This document shows positions 1 to 8,911 of a DNA stretch of 64,000 nt, in pieces. The DNA is from Nitrospira sp. Its GTDB lineage: Bacteria > Nitrospirota > Nitrospiria > Nitrospirales > Nitrospiraceae. Position 1 is the stretch's first letter. The number at the start of each line of letters is the position of its first letter. The DNA lies in NCBI GenBank assembly GCA_020846195.1, contig JADLEJ010000061.1, forward strand, positions 1-64,000, written 5' to 3'. A program made the translations under genes and the position numbers. The notes beneath the pieces were generated by a model. It had not been told where the DNA came from, did not search any database, and saw only the letters and a list, made by a program, of their open reading frames with translations.

Positions 1-389
1 CCGGGGCGTTTGCAGATAAGAACGTGGGGACAGGCAAAACGGTGGCGGTAAGCGGCCTGACCATCAGCGGCAGCGACAGCGGCAACTATACGCTGGGGAG
101 TACGGCGAGCACGACGGCGAATATCACGGCGAAGGCGTTGACCTATAGCGGGACGGCGGCGAACAAAATCTACGACGGGAACACCACAGCGAGTTTGACG
201 CATGCGCTGAGCGGGGTGGTGGCAGGCGAGACGGTGACGACGGCGAGCGGCACCGGGGCGTTTGCAGATAAGAACGTGGGGACAGGCAAAACGGTGGCGG
301 TAAGCGGCCTGACCATCAGCGGCAGCGACAGCGGCAACTATACGCTGGGGAGCACGGCGAGCACGACGGCGAATATCACGGCGAAGGCG
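1..389 (+). repeat. Near-identical 252-bp tandem repeat in the adhesin gene
   Basis: Bases 1-137 recur at 253-389 with one difference seen (T101 against C353), giving a 252-bp (84-codon) period that keeps frame. The intervening segment 138-252 completes the unit. Because the gene is open on the left, more copies probably lie outside. Near identity at synonymous sites points to recent duplication or homogenisation, so repeat number may vary between strains and may be miscounted in assembly. Confidence 0.9.
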
Positions 390-1694
390 GTGACGGTGAG
401 CGGGCTGACGGCGGCGAATAAAGAGTACGATGGGACGACCAACGCGGCGGTGAGCCACAGCGGCGTGAGCTTCAGCGGGCTGGTGGCTGGGGATACGGTG
501 ACGGCAAGTAATACCACGGGAGTCTTTGCGAGTACGCAGGTGGGCATCGGCAAGACGGTGACGTTAAACGGCACGACGTACGGAGGGCTCGACGCGGGGA
601 ACTATATGTTTACAGACCAGACCAGCACGACCGCGAATATCACCCCGAAGAGTTTGATGATCGATCTGCAAGGGCAGGGAAGCCGTCTATACGATGGCGG
701 AACGACTATCACCCTGAGCGGTGTGACGCCGACGCTCACGGGCGTGCTTGGCGGCGATTCGGTCACGGTTGCCAGTGGCAATGTTACCGGGTTTCTCGAT
801 AAGAATGCGGGGGCGAATAAGGCGGTGACCTATAGCGGTTTCGGCCTCAGCGGTTTGGACTCTGGGAACTACGTGCTCGCTTCCAGCGGAGCTGCTTCGA
901 CGGCGTCGATTACGCCCCGGCCGGTCACGGTCAGTGGCTTGACGGCGCGGGATAAATATTACGATGGAACGACGGTCGCGACCATCGATCACGGCGGGGC
1001 GGTGTTTACCGGGATGATCGCGGGCGATAGTCTTGCCGCAAGCGGCACGGTGGGGACATTTGCAGATCCGGCTGTCGGCGCAGGGAAATCCGTTACCTTG
1101 AGCGGCACGCTGTACGGCGGCGCGGACGCTGGGAATTATGCGTATACGAATCAGACGTCGGCGTTGGCGGCGATTCTGAATCTCAGCGCTTCTCCAGTCG
1201 TTCAAGCGCAATTGAGTAATCCGCTGGGAGGCGCTACGCAGCTGAGCTTGGGGCTTCGACTCATTCCCGGTTCACCATCGACGATGCCGCCGCTCAATGC
1301 GACGCCGATCATCGATAGGACGGCGCTTGCGAGTGTTGCACAACTGACGTCGCTGGTTTCCACTAAGGCGCCAGCCGCGGTGATTGTGGCAGTTATGCGG
1401 GAGGGCTCTGCTTTCGAGCCGCGCCTGATCACCGTATCGATTCCGCAGACGATGATCGATCAGGGACAGTCGATCGATTTTTCTCTTTCGAAAGACGATG
1501 CCGAGACATGGAGCGACTACCCGCAGCGCTTGACGCAAAGTAATGGAGAGGGCTTGCCGGCATGGGTCACCTATGAGCGGAAAACCGGGACGTTCAGGAT
1601 CGTGGACTCCGCGTCAGCCACGTTTCCTGTGGAGCTGTTTGGAACAGTGAAGGACCAACGCATTCTGATTCACTTGCTCGCCACAGCCGATTGA
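3..1694 (+). CDS. YDG-repeat surface adhesin, 3' part (partial)
   Basis: The reading frame is already open at the left edge, so this is the C-terminal part of a longer protein. The visible residues consist of repeated beta-rich modules of about 80 residues, each with a YDG signature (KIYDGNTT, KEYDGTTN, RLYDGGTT, KYYDGTTV) and ending in NYxxxxxxSTTANITxK. These are typical of YDG/MBG domains in filamentous-haemagglutinin-like and other large exported adhesins. The first modules are nearly identical at DNA level; later ones have diverged. The last 150 or so residues leave the repeat pattern and end in a segment (LPAWVTYERKTGTF) that resembles an Ig-like or cadherin-like putative binding domain. 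No sorting signal or autotransporter barrel is visible at the C-terminus. The role in adhesion or biofilm is inferred from the family; the export route is unknown because the N-terminus lies outside. Confidence 0.8.
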   Translation, partial: GAFADKNVGTGKTVAVSGLTISGSDSGNYTLGSTASTTANITAKALTYSGTAANKIYDGNTTASLTHALSGVVAGETVTTASGTGAFADKNVGTGKTVAVSGLTISGSDSGNYTLGSTASTTANITAKAVTVSGLTAANKEYDGTTNAAVSHSGVSFSGLVAGDTVTASNTTGVFASTQVGIGKTVTLNGTTYGGLDAGNYMFTDQTSTTANITPKSLMIDLQGQGSRLYDGGTTITLSGVTPTLTGVLGGDSVTVASGNVTGFLDKNAGANKAVTYSGFGLSGLDSGNYVLASSGAASTASITPRPVTVSGLTARDKYYDGTTVATIDHGGAVFTGMIAGDSLAASGTVGTFADPAVGAGKSVTLSGTLYGGADAGNYAYTNQTSALAAILNLSASPVVQAQLSNPLGGATQLSLGLRLIPGSPSTMPPLNATPIIDRTALASVAQLTSLVSTKAPAAVIVAVMREGSAFEPRLITVSIPQTMIDQGQSIDFSLSKDDAETWSDYPQRLTQSNGEGLPAWVTYERKTGTFRIVDSASATFPVELFGTVKDQRILIHLLATAD

Positions 1695-1885
1695 TCGGGC
1701 TGACCATGATGCTCCGATGGAGTGTCAGGGGAGGCCGCAACCGATTCTCGCCGCGAAGCGGATACAGGCGAAGGACTTGACGCAGGCGGCGCAAAAGATT
1801 AACACATACCTCATATTAGCGCTGTCCGAACGCCCGGCTCGAGTGGGTGCCGGAGCGGTGCTCGTAACTCATTAAACAAGCACAT

Positions 1886-1962
<77 letters not shown>

Positions 1963-1978
1963 TGTTGGTCGGTTATTC

Positions 1979-4906
1979 ATGCGTAAATTTTTGCGTCCTC
2001 TTCCTCTCGCGATCGGTTGCGGCGGCGCGCTGGTGCTGTATGCGCTGTTCGGGTTTTTCCTGCTCCCATACCTCATCACGACCTACGCGGTGCCGAAAGT
2101 CGCCGAGACGATCCGCCATCCGGTGGTGGTGAGAGAGGTGGCCGTCAATCCCTTTGAATTGTCTGTGCGGATCGCGGGGTTGGAAATTCGCGAAGCCGAT
2201 CAGACCCCAATGGTCGGGTTTGAGGAGTTCTTTGTGAATTTCCAGGCGGTCTCGTTGTTCCGCCTGGCCTATGTATTCGATGTCATCCGTCTCACGATGC
2301 CCTATGTGGCGGTGAAGGTGGCGCCGAATGGCCATCTGAATTTGCTCGACTTGGTTCCTCCGGATGCGCCGGGAGACCAGCCGGATCCTGCCACGCCGCC
2401 GGAGCCGCCGGGAGCGATTCCCGCCGTGCAGATTGGGGTATTCGAGATCGCTCAGGGCATCGTGGAGTTTCGAGACGAGTCCAAACCCAGGCCGGTGGCT
2501 GTCGATATTGTGCCCATTGGGATCGTCCTGAAGAACTTTCACACCAAGCCGGGCGGAGACAATCTCTATTCGTTCGTTGCGGAATTGGGCAAAGGGGAAG
2601 TGCTGGACTGGAAGGGCACCATTGCATTGGAGCCGATTCGTTCCGAGGGCATTCTCGCTTTGCGCGGAGTGAAGATTCCTACGGTCTTTCAGGCGGTGCA
2701 GGGCCAGTTCAATTTCGACATCCCGGGCGGCACGATCGATCTGAAGGTGCCGTATCGACTCGATATGGGGGCGACCCCGATGGAGGTCACCGTTTCGGAT
2801 GCCTTTCTGCACCTCGCGGATGTCGGCATTGTTGAAAAGGGCGATGTGAATCCGGTGATCTCCGTCCCTTCATTTGCCATCGATGGCATTCAGGTGGATT
2901 TGCGGCAGCATCAGGTGTCGATTGCATCGATCAGCGTGGAGAATGCCTCGGACCGGGTTTGGCTGAATCCCGATAAGAGCTTGAATCTGCAGGCGCTCTT
3001 TGCGCCTGTCGAGCGTGGCCCGGTGGCTGAGACGCCGATTCCAACGGTCTCGACGAACGAGCCGGCCAAAGAACCGGCGCCTTGGTCGGTGGCGGTGAAG
3101 GACGTGCAGATCAAGAATCATACGATTCGATTTGAGGATCGTTCTCTGCCCTCCGTTATGCAGGCCAAGGTTGTGGTGAACTCTGCGCACTCGCATGACC
3201 TGGCTTGGCCGATTACAGGGCCGATCCCACTTGCGGTCGATCAGACCATCAACGATACCGGCAGGTTTACGTTGGATGGTCAGATGGCGGTGTCGCCTTT
3301 TCAGGCGGACTTTACGCTGGCGCTGAAGAGCCTGGGTTTGGCGCCGTTCGAACCCTATCTGGAGCAGGCGACTCGCGTCGGTATCGATGACGGCTCGCTG
3401 GATATCGATGGCGCCTTCCATCTGGCGGTCGAACATCCGAAGGCTCCGTTCATGACGTTCCGTGGAAACGTGGGCGTGAAGTCGCTGGCGCTGGTGAATC
3501 GGGAAGAGGGGCTGCCGGTTGCTTCCTGGAAGCATCTTCTGCTGAAGCAGATCGCGTTGACGGTCGATCCCACCACGGTGGCGCTGGACGAAGTCGGCCT
3601 CGACCAGCTTCGTGTGCAAGTCGCGGTGCGGCCCGATGGCACGATGAATCTGGCGCAGTTGGTCAAAGCGCCGAAGGAGACGGAGGCGCCGCCGCCGCCC
3701 AGCCAGCCTGCGGGCAAGCCTGGGCCTGCACCGGAGATCACCATTAAAATGGTGAAGCTGATGAAGGGCGCGGTGATGTTTCAAGACGACTCTATTGCGC
3801 CGACGGTGCGGACGGGGCTTGAAGAGTTGACGGGGACGGTGAAGGGGCTGTCTTCGAAGCAGGTGGCGAAGGCCGATGTCGATCTATCGGGCAAGCTTGG
3901 TCGTGTGGCGCCGTTGCGGATTGTGGGCAAGATCAATCCGCTCACGGAAAACGCATTTACGGATCTCTCGGTCAAGTTCGACAATATCGATTTGACCACG
4001 GCCGGCCCGTATAGCGGGAAGTATGTGGGCTATCCTATTCGGAAGGGGAAGCTGTTCCTGGGTTTGGCCTATAAGGTATCGCAGCACGAGCTGGAAGCGG
4101 AAAACAAGGTGCTCATCGATCAGCTGGGTTTTGGAGAGAAGGTCGAGAGTCCCGATGCCACCTCGCTGCCAGTGCCTCTGGTGGTCGCGCTGCTCAAGGA
4201 TCGGAAAGGACAGATTGCGATCGATCTGCCGGTGCGCGGGAATTTGAAAGATCCGGATTTTAAGTATGGCCGGGTGCTGCTCAACACTGTGCTGACACTC
4301 TTGGGAAAAGCGGTGACTTCACCGTTTGCCCTAATCGGTTCGCTTGTCGGAGGCAGTGGGGAAGAGTTGCAGGCCATCGAGTTTCCACCGGGCCGGAGCG
4401 AATTGACCGAGAGCGAGGCGAAGAAGCTGGCGACGCTGGTGACCGTGTTGACAGAACGGCCGGCCTTGTCCTTGGATGTGGCCGGCATGGCCGATACGCA
4501 GGTAGATGCGCGGGTGCTCGCGGAAGATCGGTTTCTTGAGCGATTGCGCCAGCTCAAGCTGGAGGAGACCGGCCGGCCGTCGGGCAAGGAGCCGCTTCCG
4601 GTTCTCTCACCGGAGGACGAGTCTCGGCTGACGGCGGCTTGGCATGCCAAGCAATTCCCTCCGGCGCCGAAGCAGCCGGATGCCCCGCCACCTTCGGTCG
4701 CCGAGATGAAGGCGCGCTTGCTTCAGACGATCGCAATTGAAGAGGGGGCGCTTCGTCTTTTGGCGCAACGTCGCGCGGAGCGGGTTAGGGAAGGGCTGAC
4801 ACAGCAGGGGCAGGTTGAAGAGGCTCGAGTCTTTATGTTGGAAACAGGGCTTAAGGACGGGAGCGGGGACACTGTGCCGACGGCGCTCACGATGGCGGCG
4901 CGCTAG
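1979..4906 (+). CDS. DUF748 family envelope protein with OmpA-like C-terminus
   Basis: This 975-residue protein has one N-terminal membrane segment (about residues 8-32) followed by a long periplasmic part. It matches the DUF748 pattern, an AsmA-like family, with two similar halves. Repeated phrases such as VxVxPDGxxNLxxLV and PSLPVPLVVALLKDRKGQIxIDLPVxGxLxDPxFxxG are visible. After about residue 800 the FPPGRSELTESEAKKL and AQRRAERVREGL segments look like an OmpA-type peptidoglycan-binding module with a proline-rich insertion. AsmA-like proteins are associated with outer-membrane biogenesis or lipid transport; that role here is inferred. The start follows the tRNA by 16 bases and lacks a clear ribosome site. 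The gene ends 19 bases before the convergent pentapeptide gene. Confidence 0.85.
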   Translation: MRKFLRPLPLAIGCGGALVLYALFGFFLLPYLITTYAVPKVAETIRHPVVVREVAVNPFELSVRIAGLEIREADQTPMVGFEEFFVNFQAVSLFRLAYVFDVIRLTMPYVAVKVAPNGHLNLLDLVPPDAPGDQPDPATPPEPPGAIPAVQIGVFEIAQGIVEFRDESKPRPVAVDIVPIGIVLKNFHTKPGGDNLYSFVAELGKGEVLDWKGTIALEPIRSEGILALRGVKIPTVFQAVQGQFNFDIPGGTIDLKVPYRLDMGATPMEVTVSDAFLHLADVGIVEKGDVNPVISVPSFAIDGIQVDLRQHQVSIASISVENASDRVWLNPDKSLNLQALFAPVERGPVAETPIPTVSTNEPAKEPAPWSVAVKDVQIKNHTIRFEDRSLPSVMQAKVVVNSAHSHDLAWPITGPIPLAVDQTINDTGRFTLDGQMAVSPFQADFTLALKSLGLAPFEPYLEQATRVGIDDGSLDIDGAFHLAVEHPKAPFMTFRGNVGVKSLALVNREEGLPVASWKHLLLKQIALTVDPTTVALDEVGLDQLRVQVAVRPDGTMNLAQLVKAPKETEAPPPPSQPAGKPGPAPEITIKMVKLMKGAVMFQDDSIAPTVRTGLEELTGTVKGLSSKQVAKADVDLSGKLGRVAPLRIVGKINPLTENAFTDLSVKFDNIDLTTAGPYSGKYVGYPIRKGKLFLGLAYKVSQHELEAENKVLIDQLGFGEKVESPDATSLPVPLVVALLKDRKGQIAIDLPVRGNLKDPDFKYGRVLLNTVLTLLGKAVTSPFALIGSLVGGSGEELQAIEFPPGRSELTESEAKKLATLVTVLTERPALSLDVAGMADTQVDARVLAEDRFLERLRQLKLEETGRPSGKEPLPVLSPEDESRLTAAWHAKQFPPAPKQPDAPPPSVAEMKARLLQTIAIEEGALRLLAQRRAERVREGLTQQGQVEEARVFMLETGLKDGSGDTVPTALTMAAR

Positions 4907-4925
4907 CGTTGGTGCGGGATCACTC

Positions 4926-5291
4926 TTACTTCACGCTGTATCGCATGCGGGTCCCTTGCAGGAGCGAGAGCTCAATTTCTGAGGCAGTGAGTTCAGCCGG
5001 AAAGAGGGCGCCGGAGACCTTGCACGCGTTAATGGAGGCTCCTTTCAAGATCGATTGGCTAAAGTCGATTCCGCGCAGGTCGGATTGCCGAAAGTAGCAA
5101 TCGCTGAAATCCAGTCCGACAGCATCCAGCCCGCGGAGATCCAGCCCTCGCAGGTCGCAGCTCTTCAACTCGCATTTGTCGCCCGCTGACTTCTTAACAT
5201 TGAACTCCTTGATGCAGCCTTCGCGGAGCAATTTATACATCGGATCGTTCGAGATTCGCAGCGCGATTGGACTTGTCTTGGTCTGTTCCAT
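4926..5291 (-). CDS. Pentapeptide-repeat protein
   Basis: This is a protein of 121 residues. The ATG at 5291 is chosen because AGGAGG lies a few bases upstream; a longer reading to 5336 has no such site. From about residue 43, near-continuous A(D/N)LXX-like pentapeptides are seen (SCDLR GLDLR GLDAV GLDFS DCYFR QSDLR GIDFS QSILK GASIN ACKVS GALFP), which would form a short right-handed quadrilateral beta helix. The N-terminal 40 residues contain no repeats. No signal peptide is present, so it is likely cytoplasmic. Pentapeptide proteins vary in function, and nothing here points to gyrase protection or a toxin-immunity role. It converges with the DUF748 gene. Confidence 0.8.
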   Translation of the reverse strand: MEQTKTSPIALRISNDPMYKLLREGCIKEFNVKKSAGDKCELKSCDLRGLDLRGLDAVGLDFSDCYFRQSDLRGIDFSQSILKGASINACKVSGALFPAELTASEIELSLLQGTRMRYSVK

Positions 5292-5435
5292 AGATCCTCC
5301 TATGCCGGTGGGCTCTAGGCTGTATCGGCGGCACATGAGGAAGGCTTGAGGGGGTAACGCTATTGCCGGTCTGACTGGGGAGGGGTTGAACTCTCCAGCC
5401 TGAACTCAGTAATGTAGCGCAGTGGGTCCAATGTT

Positions 5436-5459
5436 CAAGAAACGAACGCATGGTTCTTG
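5436..5459. promoter_or_regulatory. Inverted repeat upstream of the peroxiredoxin gene
   Basis: CAAGAA and TTCTTG form perfect 6-base arms separated by 12 bases. The element ends about 20 bases before the peroxiredoxin start codon. It could be an operator or a 5'-UTR hairpin. It does not match an OxyR or PerR box that can be recognised by eye. Confidence 0.3.
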
Positions 5460-5480
5460 GCTAAATGAAAGGAGTCTCAT

Positions 5481-6116
5481 ATGGCAATCCGGTTAGGGGA
5501 TGAAGCCCCAAATTTTACGGCCGACACGACCGAAGGTCCGATCAATTTTCATGAATGGCTTGGCGGCGGATGGGGGATTCTGTTCTCGCATCCGAAAGAC
5601 TATACCCCGGTCTGCACGACTGAGTTAGGGACTGTGGCCAAGATCACGCCTGAGTTCAAGAAGCGGGGAGTGAAAGTCATTGCGGTCAGCGTCGATCCAT
5701 TGGACTCCCATAAGGGCTGGATCAACGACATCAACGAAACTCAGCACACCACGATGAATTACCCGATCATTGCCGATCCGGATAAGAAAGTCGCGACTCT
5801 GTATGACATGATCCATCCGAATGCGATCGACAATATGACTGTCCGCTCGGTCTTTATTGTCGGACCTGACAAGAAGGTGAAGCTGACATTAACCTATCCC
5901 GCTTCATGTGGCCGGAATTTCGATGAATTGCTGCGAGTCGTCGATTCGCTTCAACTGACTTCCAAGTTCAAGGTCGCCACTCCGGCAAACTGGAAAGACG
6001 GAGAGGATTGCATCATTACTCCGGCTGTGAACGACGCAGAAGCCAAGACGCTCTTCCCGAAGGGGTTTAAGACCGTGAAGCCGTACCTGCGCTATACGCC
6101 GCAGCCTAATAAGTAA
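5481..6116 (+). CDS. 1-Cys peroxiredoxin (Prx6 type)
   Basis: This 211-residue thioredoxin-fold peroxidase reduces hydrogen peroxide and organic hydroperoxides in the cytoplasm. The peroxidatic cysteine is C45 in YTPVCTTE. The length, the downstream HPNAIDNMTVRSVFIVGPDKK segment with its arginine, and the C-terminal extension ending in KPYLRYTPQP are those of the Prx6 (1-Cys) subgroup rather than the 2-Cys AhpC group. Other cysteines are present, but none sits in the usual 2-Cys resolving context. AAAGGAG lies 8 bases before the ATG. The gene stands alone, followed by a strong terminator-like hairpin. Confidence 0.93.
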   Translation: MAIRLGDEAPNFTADTTEGPINFHEWLGGGWGILFSHPKDYTPVCTTELGTVAKITPEFKKRGVKVIAVSVDPLDSHKGWINDINETQHTTMNYPIIADPDKKVATLYDMIHPNAIDNMTVRSVFIVGPDKKVKLTLTYPASCGRNFDELLRVVDSLQLTSKFKVATPANWKDGEDCIITPAVNDAEAKTLFPKGFKTVKPYLRYTPQPNK

Positions 6117-6139
6117 TAAGCGGTCACAGGTTTAAAGAG

Positions 6140-6166
6140 GGCGGGAGATGCTGAGCATCTCCCGCC
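6140..6166. terminator. Hairpin terminator between convergent genes
   Basis: A perfect 12-bp stem, GGCGGGAGATGC paired with GCATCTCCCGCC around a TGA loop, is followed by TTTGTCGTTT. It lies 24 bases after the peroxiredoxin stop and 33 bases beyond the stop of the convergent radical SAM gene, so it may serve both strands. Confidence 0.8.
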
Positions 6167-6198
6167 TTTGTCGTTTAGAGCGATAGGGTGGTGAGTGG

Positions 6199-8376
6199 CT
6201 AGACCAGTAACAATCCCGCGGCGCGGGCTTCTTTCCAGGCAGGGCTCTGCAAAAACGCAACGAAATGTTCTGGTGCGCCTGGAAAGCTGGCTTGGATGTC
6301 TCGAATCCATGGATAGGGCGTTGTTTTGTGTTTGCGCGGAGCTGCTTGCGTGAGGATGTGGTGCAACCATTGCCCCTGTGCGTGAGGGAGGCGGATAACG
6401 GTGTCGGCAAATCGTCCTTGCAGCGTCAGTGTGATATGGCTAGCGTGCGCCGCTAAGACTGGTCGATTGCCGAGCCAGACCAGCCGGCGCTCAAGTGGCA
6501 GGGCGTCCGTTATCGCTCGCTTGCGGAGAAGTGTCCGCACCCAGTTCGTAGGGACATTGGGGGTGGGAACCTCATGGTCGAACCACTGCCGGACATCCAG
6601 CGTCAAGCCCCGTCCTTCCAGAAAGTTCAACATAGATCGCCGCAAGCCTTCGCCTAGCCAAGCAGGGGATTTCCCAATGCGGTCTCGGTGAATGAGATCA
6701 TTGTCGGCAAAGCCTTCAAACTCCGGTCCGAGAATGCGCAGTCCATTGGCTTTGGGATCAAGGCCGACCGGGCTGTGGGCCGTCGTGGTAAAGCGATGCC
6801 AGAAGGCCGATTGCATCAGATCTGCCTTGAAAAGCTGCCGCACGCGCTCGAGGGCGTCCACAGCCTCTTGAATGGTTTCAGAGGGAAATCCATACATGAG
6901 GTACGCATGAATCATAATGCCGGCATCTTTGAAAGCGGCCGCCACGAGCGCGGTCTGATCGACGGTGATCCCTTTTTTCATCTTGTCGAGCAGGCGATCC
7001 GAGGCCGCTTCCAGTCCTGCCGTAACGGCGATACAGCCGGAGGCGGCTAAGAGTTTGCACAGATCCGGTGAAAACGCTTCTTCAAACCGGATGTTCCCCC
7101 ACCAGGTGATGTCGATTTCCCGTTCCAGTAATCCCAGCGCCAGCGCCTTCAGTGCCGCAGGCGGAGCGGCTTCGTCTACAAAGTGGAAGCCACATTGCCC
7201 GGTTTCGGCAATCAATTGCTCAATCTGTTGGATCAACCGTTCCGTCGGCGTCGTTTCGTATCGGCCGATGTAGTCGAGCCCGACGTCGCAAAAGGTGCAT
7301 TGTTTCCAATAGCAGCCATGCGCGACGGTCAGTTTATTCCAATGCCCTTCGGACCAGAGGCGATGCATTGGATTGGTGCTGTCGAGGATGGTGAGATAAC
7401 GATCCAACGGCAAGCCTCGATAGGTCGGACAACCGACCTCGCTCATGCTGAAATTGGGCGATGACTGGTCGTCGGCAAAGAGTACGCGATCATTCTTGCG
7501 GTAAAATGTCCGGCAGAGATTTCTGTGCCGGCGTTGGCCGCTGAGATGTTCAAGGAGCGAGAGGATCGGCCGTTCTCCGTCGTCCAGCGTGATGAAATCT
7601 AGGTAGTCGAATACTCGGGGGTCGCTGACCCGCCGCAATTCAGTATTGGCATAGCCGCCGCCAAGTACTATGGGGAGGTTTGGCCTGTTCTGTTTGATTG
7701 CCTGGGCAATTCGAAATGCGCCATAGAGATTGCCGGGGAAGGGAACCGACAGTCCTACGAGTGTTGGCTGCACGCGGTCGAGGTGTGGCCACAGGGCCTC
7801 CAGCAGGAACTCATCCGTCACGCTGAGCGGCTCGTTAAGGGCCGAGGCTAATCGGTCGAACGACGACGCGGAGTGCGCCAGATGTTCGGCGTAACGGCTG
7901 AGGGCGAACGATGGACTGACGGTCGCTTGGACAAGATCGGCAAGGTCTTCGAGATAGAGGGTGCCCCAGTGTTTCGCTCGATCTTCAATCGAAACGGATT
8001 TTTCAAATCTTGTCTTGCCGTGGAATCGAAATCCCTGTGGAAGAAACCCAGGATGGATGATTTGTCCAGCAGCAGCTGGATTCTTTCCCTGCAGAAACGA
8101 CACGACCGTTTCGATGGTGCTCAAATAGGCTTCTTCGTCAGCCAGCATGGCGAGGGCCTGCTCTGGAAGGCGGTCTTGCCGGTGCCTCACAAGGTGAAAG
8201 ATTTTCCGTAGTCCATCGTGGCTGAATAGGCGCAAGACCATTTCAATCCCAAGATCGGCCTGCTCACAGGCGATCTCTTGAGACTGTAAGAATCCGGTGA
8301 GATAGGCAGTGGATGGGTATGGGGTATTCAGCTGGGTGAGCGGGGGAATCAGTAACAGAACTCGAGGCGCGGTCAT
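6199..8376 (-). CDS. B12-binding-domain radical SAM protein with CX4CX2C motif
   Basis: This 725-residue protein starts with a Rossmann-like B12-binding-type domain (VLLLIPPLTQLNTPYPS, then GLSVPFPGNLYG and PIVLGGGYAN) and continues with a radical SAM TIM-barrel domain from about residue 345. The cluster cysteines are C355, C360 and C363 in GCYWKQCTFCD. The spacing is therefore CX4CX2C, not the standard CX3CX2C; I checked this against the DNA. The glycine-rich VTAGLEAASDRLLDKMKKG and AYLMYGFPSE segments are normal for the family. The B12 histidine motif DxHxxG is not obvious. The substrate is unknown; relatives methylate or rearrange lipids, natural products or peptides. GAGG precedes the ATG, and no biosynthetic neighbours are seen. 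Confidence 0.82.
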   Translation of the reverse strand: MTAPRVLLLIPPLTQLNTPYPSTAYLTGFLQSQEIACEQADLGIEMVLRLFSHDGLRKIFHLVRHRQDRLPEQALAMLADEEAYLSTIETVVSFLQGKNPAAAGQIIHPGFLPQGFRFHGKTRFEKSVSIEDRAKHWGTLYLEDLADLVQATVSPSFALSRYAEHLAHSASSFDRLASALNEPLSVTDEFLLEALWPHLDRVQPTLVGLSVPFPGNLYGAFRIAQAIKQNRPNLPIVLGGGYANTELRRVSDPRVFDYLDFITLDDGERPILSLLEHLSGQRRHRNLCRTFYRKNDRVLFADDQSSPNFSMSEVGCPTYRGLPLDRYLTILDSTNPMHRLWSEGHWNKLTVAHGCYWKQCTFCDVGLDYIGRYETTPTERLIQQIEQLIAETGQCGFHFVDEAAPPAALKALALGLLEREIDITWWGNIRFEEAFSPDLCKLLAASGCIAVTAGLEAASDRLLDKMKKGITVDQTALVAAAFKDAGIMIHAYLMYGFPSETIQEAVDALERVRQLFKADLMQSAFWHRFTTTAHSPVGLDPKANGLRILGPEFEGFADNDLIHRDRIGKSPAWLGEGLRRSMLNFLEGRGLTLDVRQWFDHEVPTPNVPTNWVRTLLRKRAITDALPLERRLVWLGNRPVLAAHASHITLTLQGRFADTVIRLPHAQGQWLHHILTQAAPRKHKTTPYPWIRDIQASFPGAPEHFVAFLQSPAWKEARAAGLLLV

Positions 8377-8452
8377 GACCTCGACATAGCATACTGTCAG
8401 GCGGGAATGCTATGTCGCCGTGCCCGCTGGCACGTATAGCCGGTTCTGAACC

Positions 8453-8806
8453 TTACCGCTTTGTGTCGATAATGCTGCCCAGCATATCGTCGGCGGTTTT
8501 CAGCGTGTGGAGATTGGCTTCGAATCCTCGCTGAGCGACGATCTGGCTGACAGCTTCTTCTCCGAGATCGACATTCGACAACTCGACCTGAGCCGCACCG
8601 TACCCACGATCCTTCAGCACGCTCGGCCCGGCCGAATCGTCTTTCTGGACCACCGGCAGCACGCCGCCGGTTCCCACCTCAACGGACTCCACTCTCGATT
8701 TATGGAACCCGTCGGTGTTGATGTTCGCCACGTTGTGCGCGGACACCTCGAGCTTTTTGGCGAAGTTGGTCAGGCCCGATAAGGCGGTATCGATAGCGGA
8801 CATCAT
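8453..8806 (-). CDS. Orphan flagellar rod/hook-like protein
   Basis: This is a protein of 117 residues. The N-terminal segment SGLTNFAKKLEVSAHNVAN followed by INTDGF matches the flagellar basal-body rod N-terminal motif. The C-terminal segment VDLGEEAVSQIVAQRGFEAN with LKTADDMLGSII matches the rod/hook C-terminal motif. Together they resemble FlgC, FlgG and FlgE ends joined by a short middle. It is shorter than typical FlgC (about 135-150 residues), and no other flagellar gene is nearby. GGGAGG lies 6 bases before the first ATG. A c-di-GMP-I riboswitch sits in the leader. It could be a rod component or a protein reused for another surface structure. Confidence 0.8.
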   Translation of the reverse strand: MMSAIDTALSGLTNFAKKLEVSAHNVANINTDGFHKSRVESVEVGTGGVLPVVQKDDSAGPSVLKDRGYGAAQVELSNVDLGEEAVSQIVAQRGFEANLHTLKTADDMLGSIIDTKR

Positions 8807-8911
8807 ACAGCACCTCCCAGTTCCGTTCCGAGATGACGCACAGCGGATTCATTCGGAGGAAGCAGTTCCGGGAAATGCCTGGCACGCCGGTGGCGCTTGA
8901 GGAGGATTGCG

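Noticed and set aside
1..389. CRISPR array suggested by near-identical repeats
   Set aside because: The repeat unit is 252 bp, in frame and coding; there are no short spaced repeats here or elsewhere in the window.
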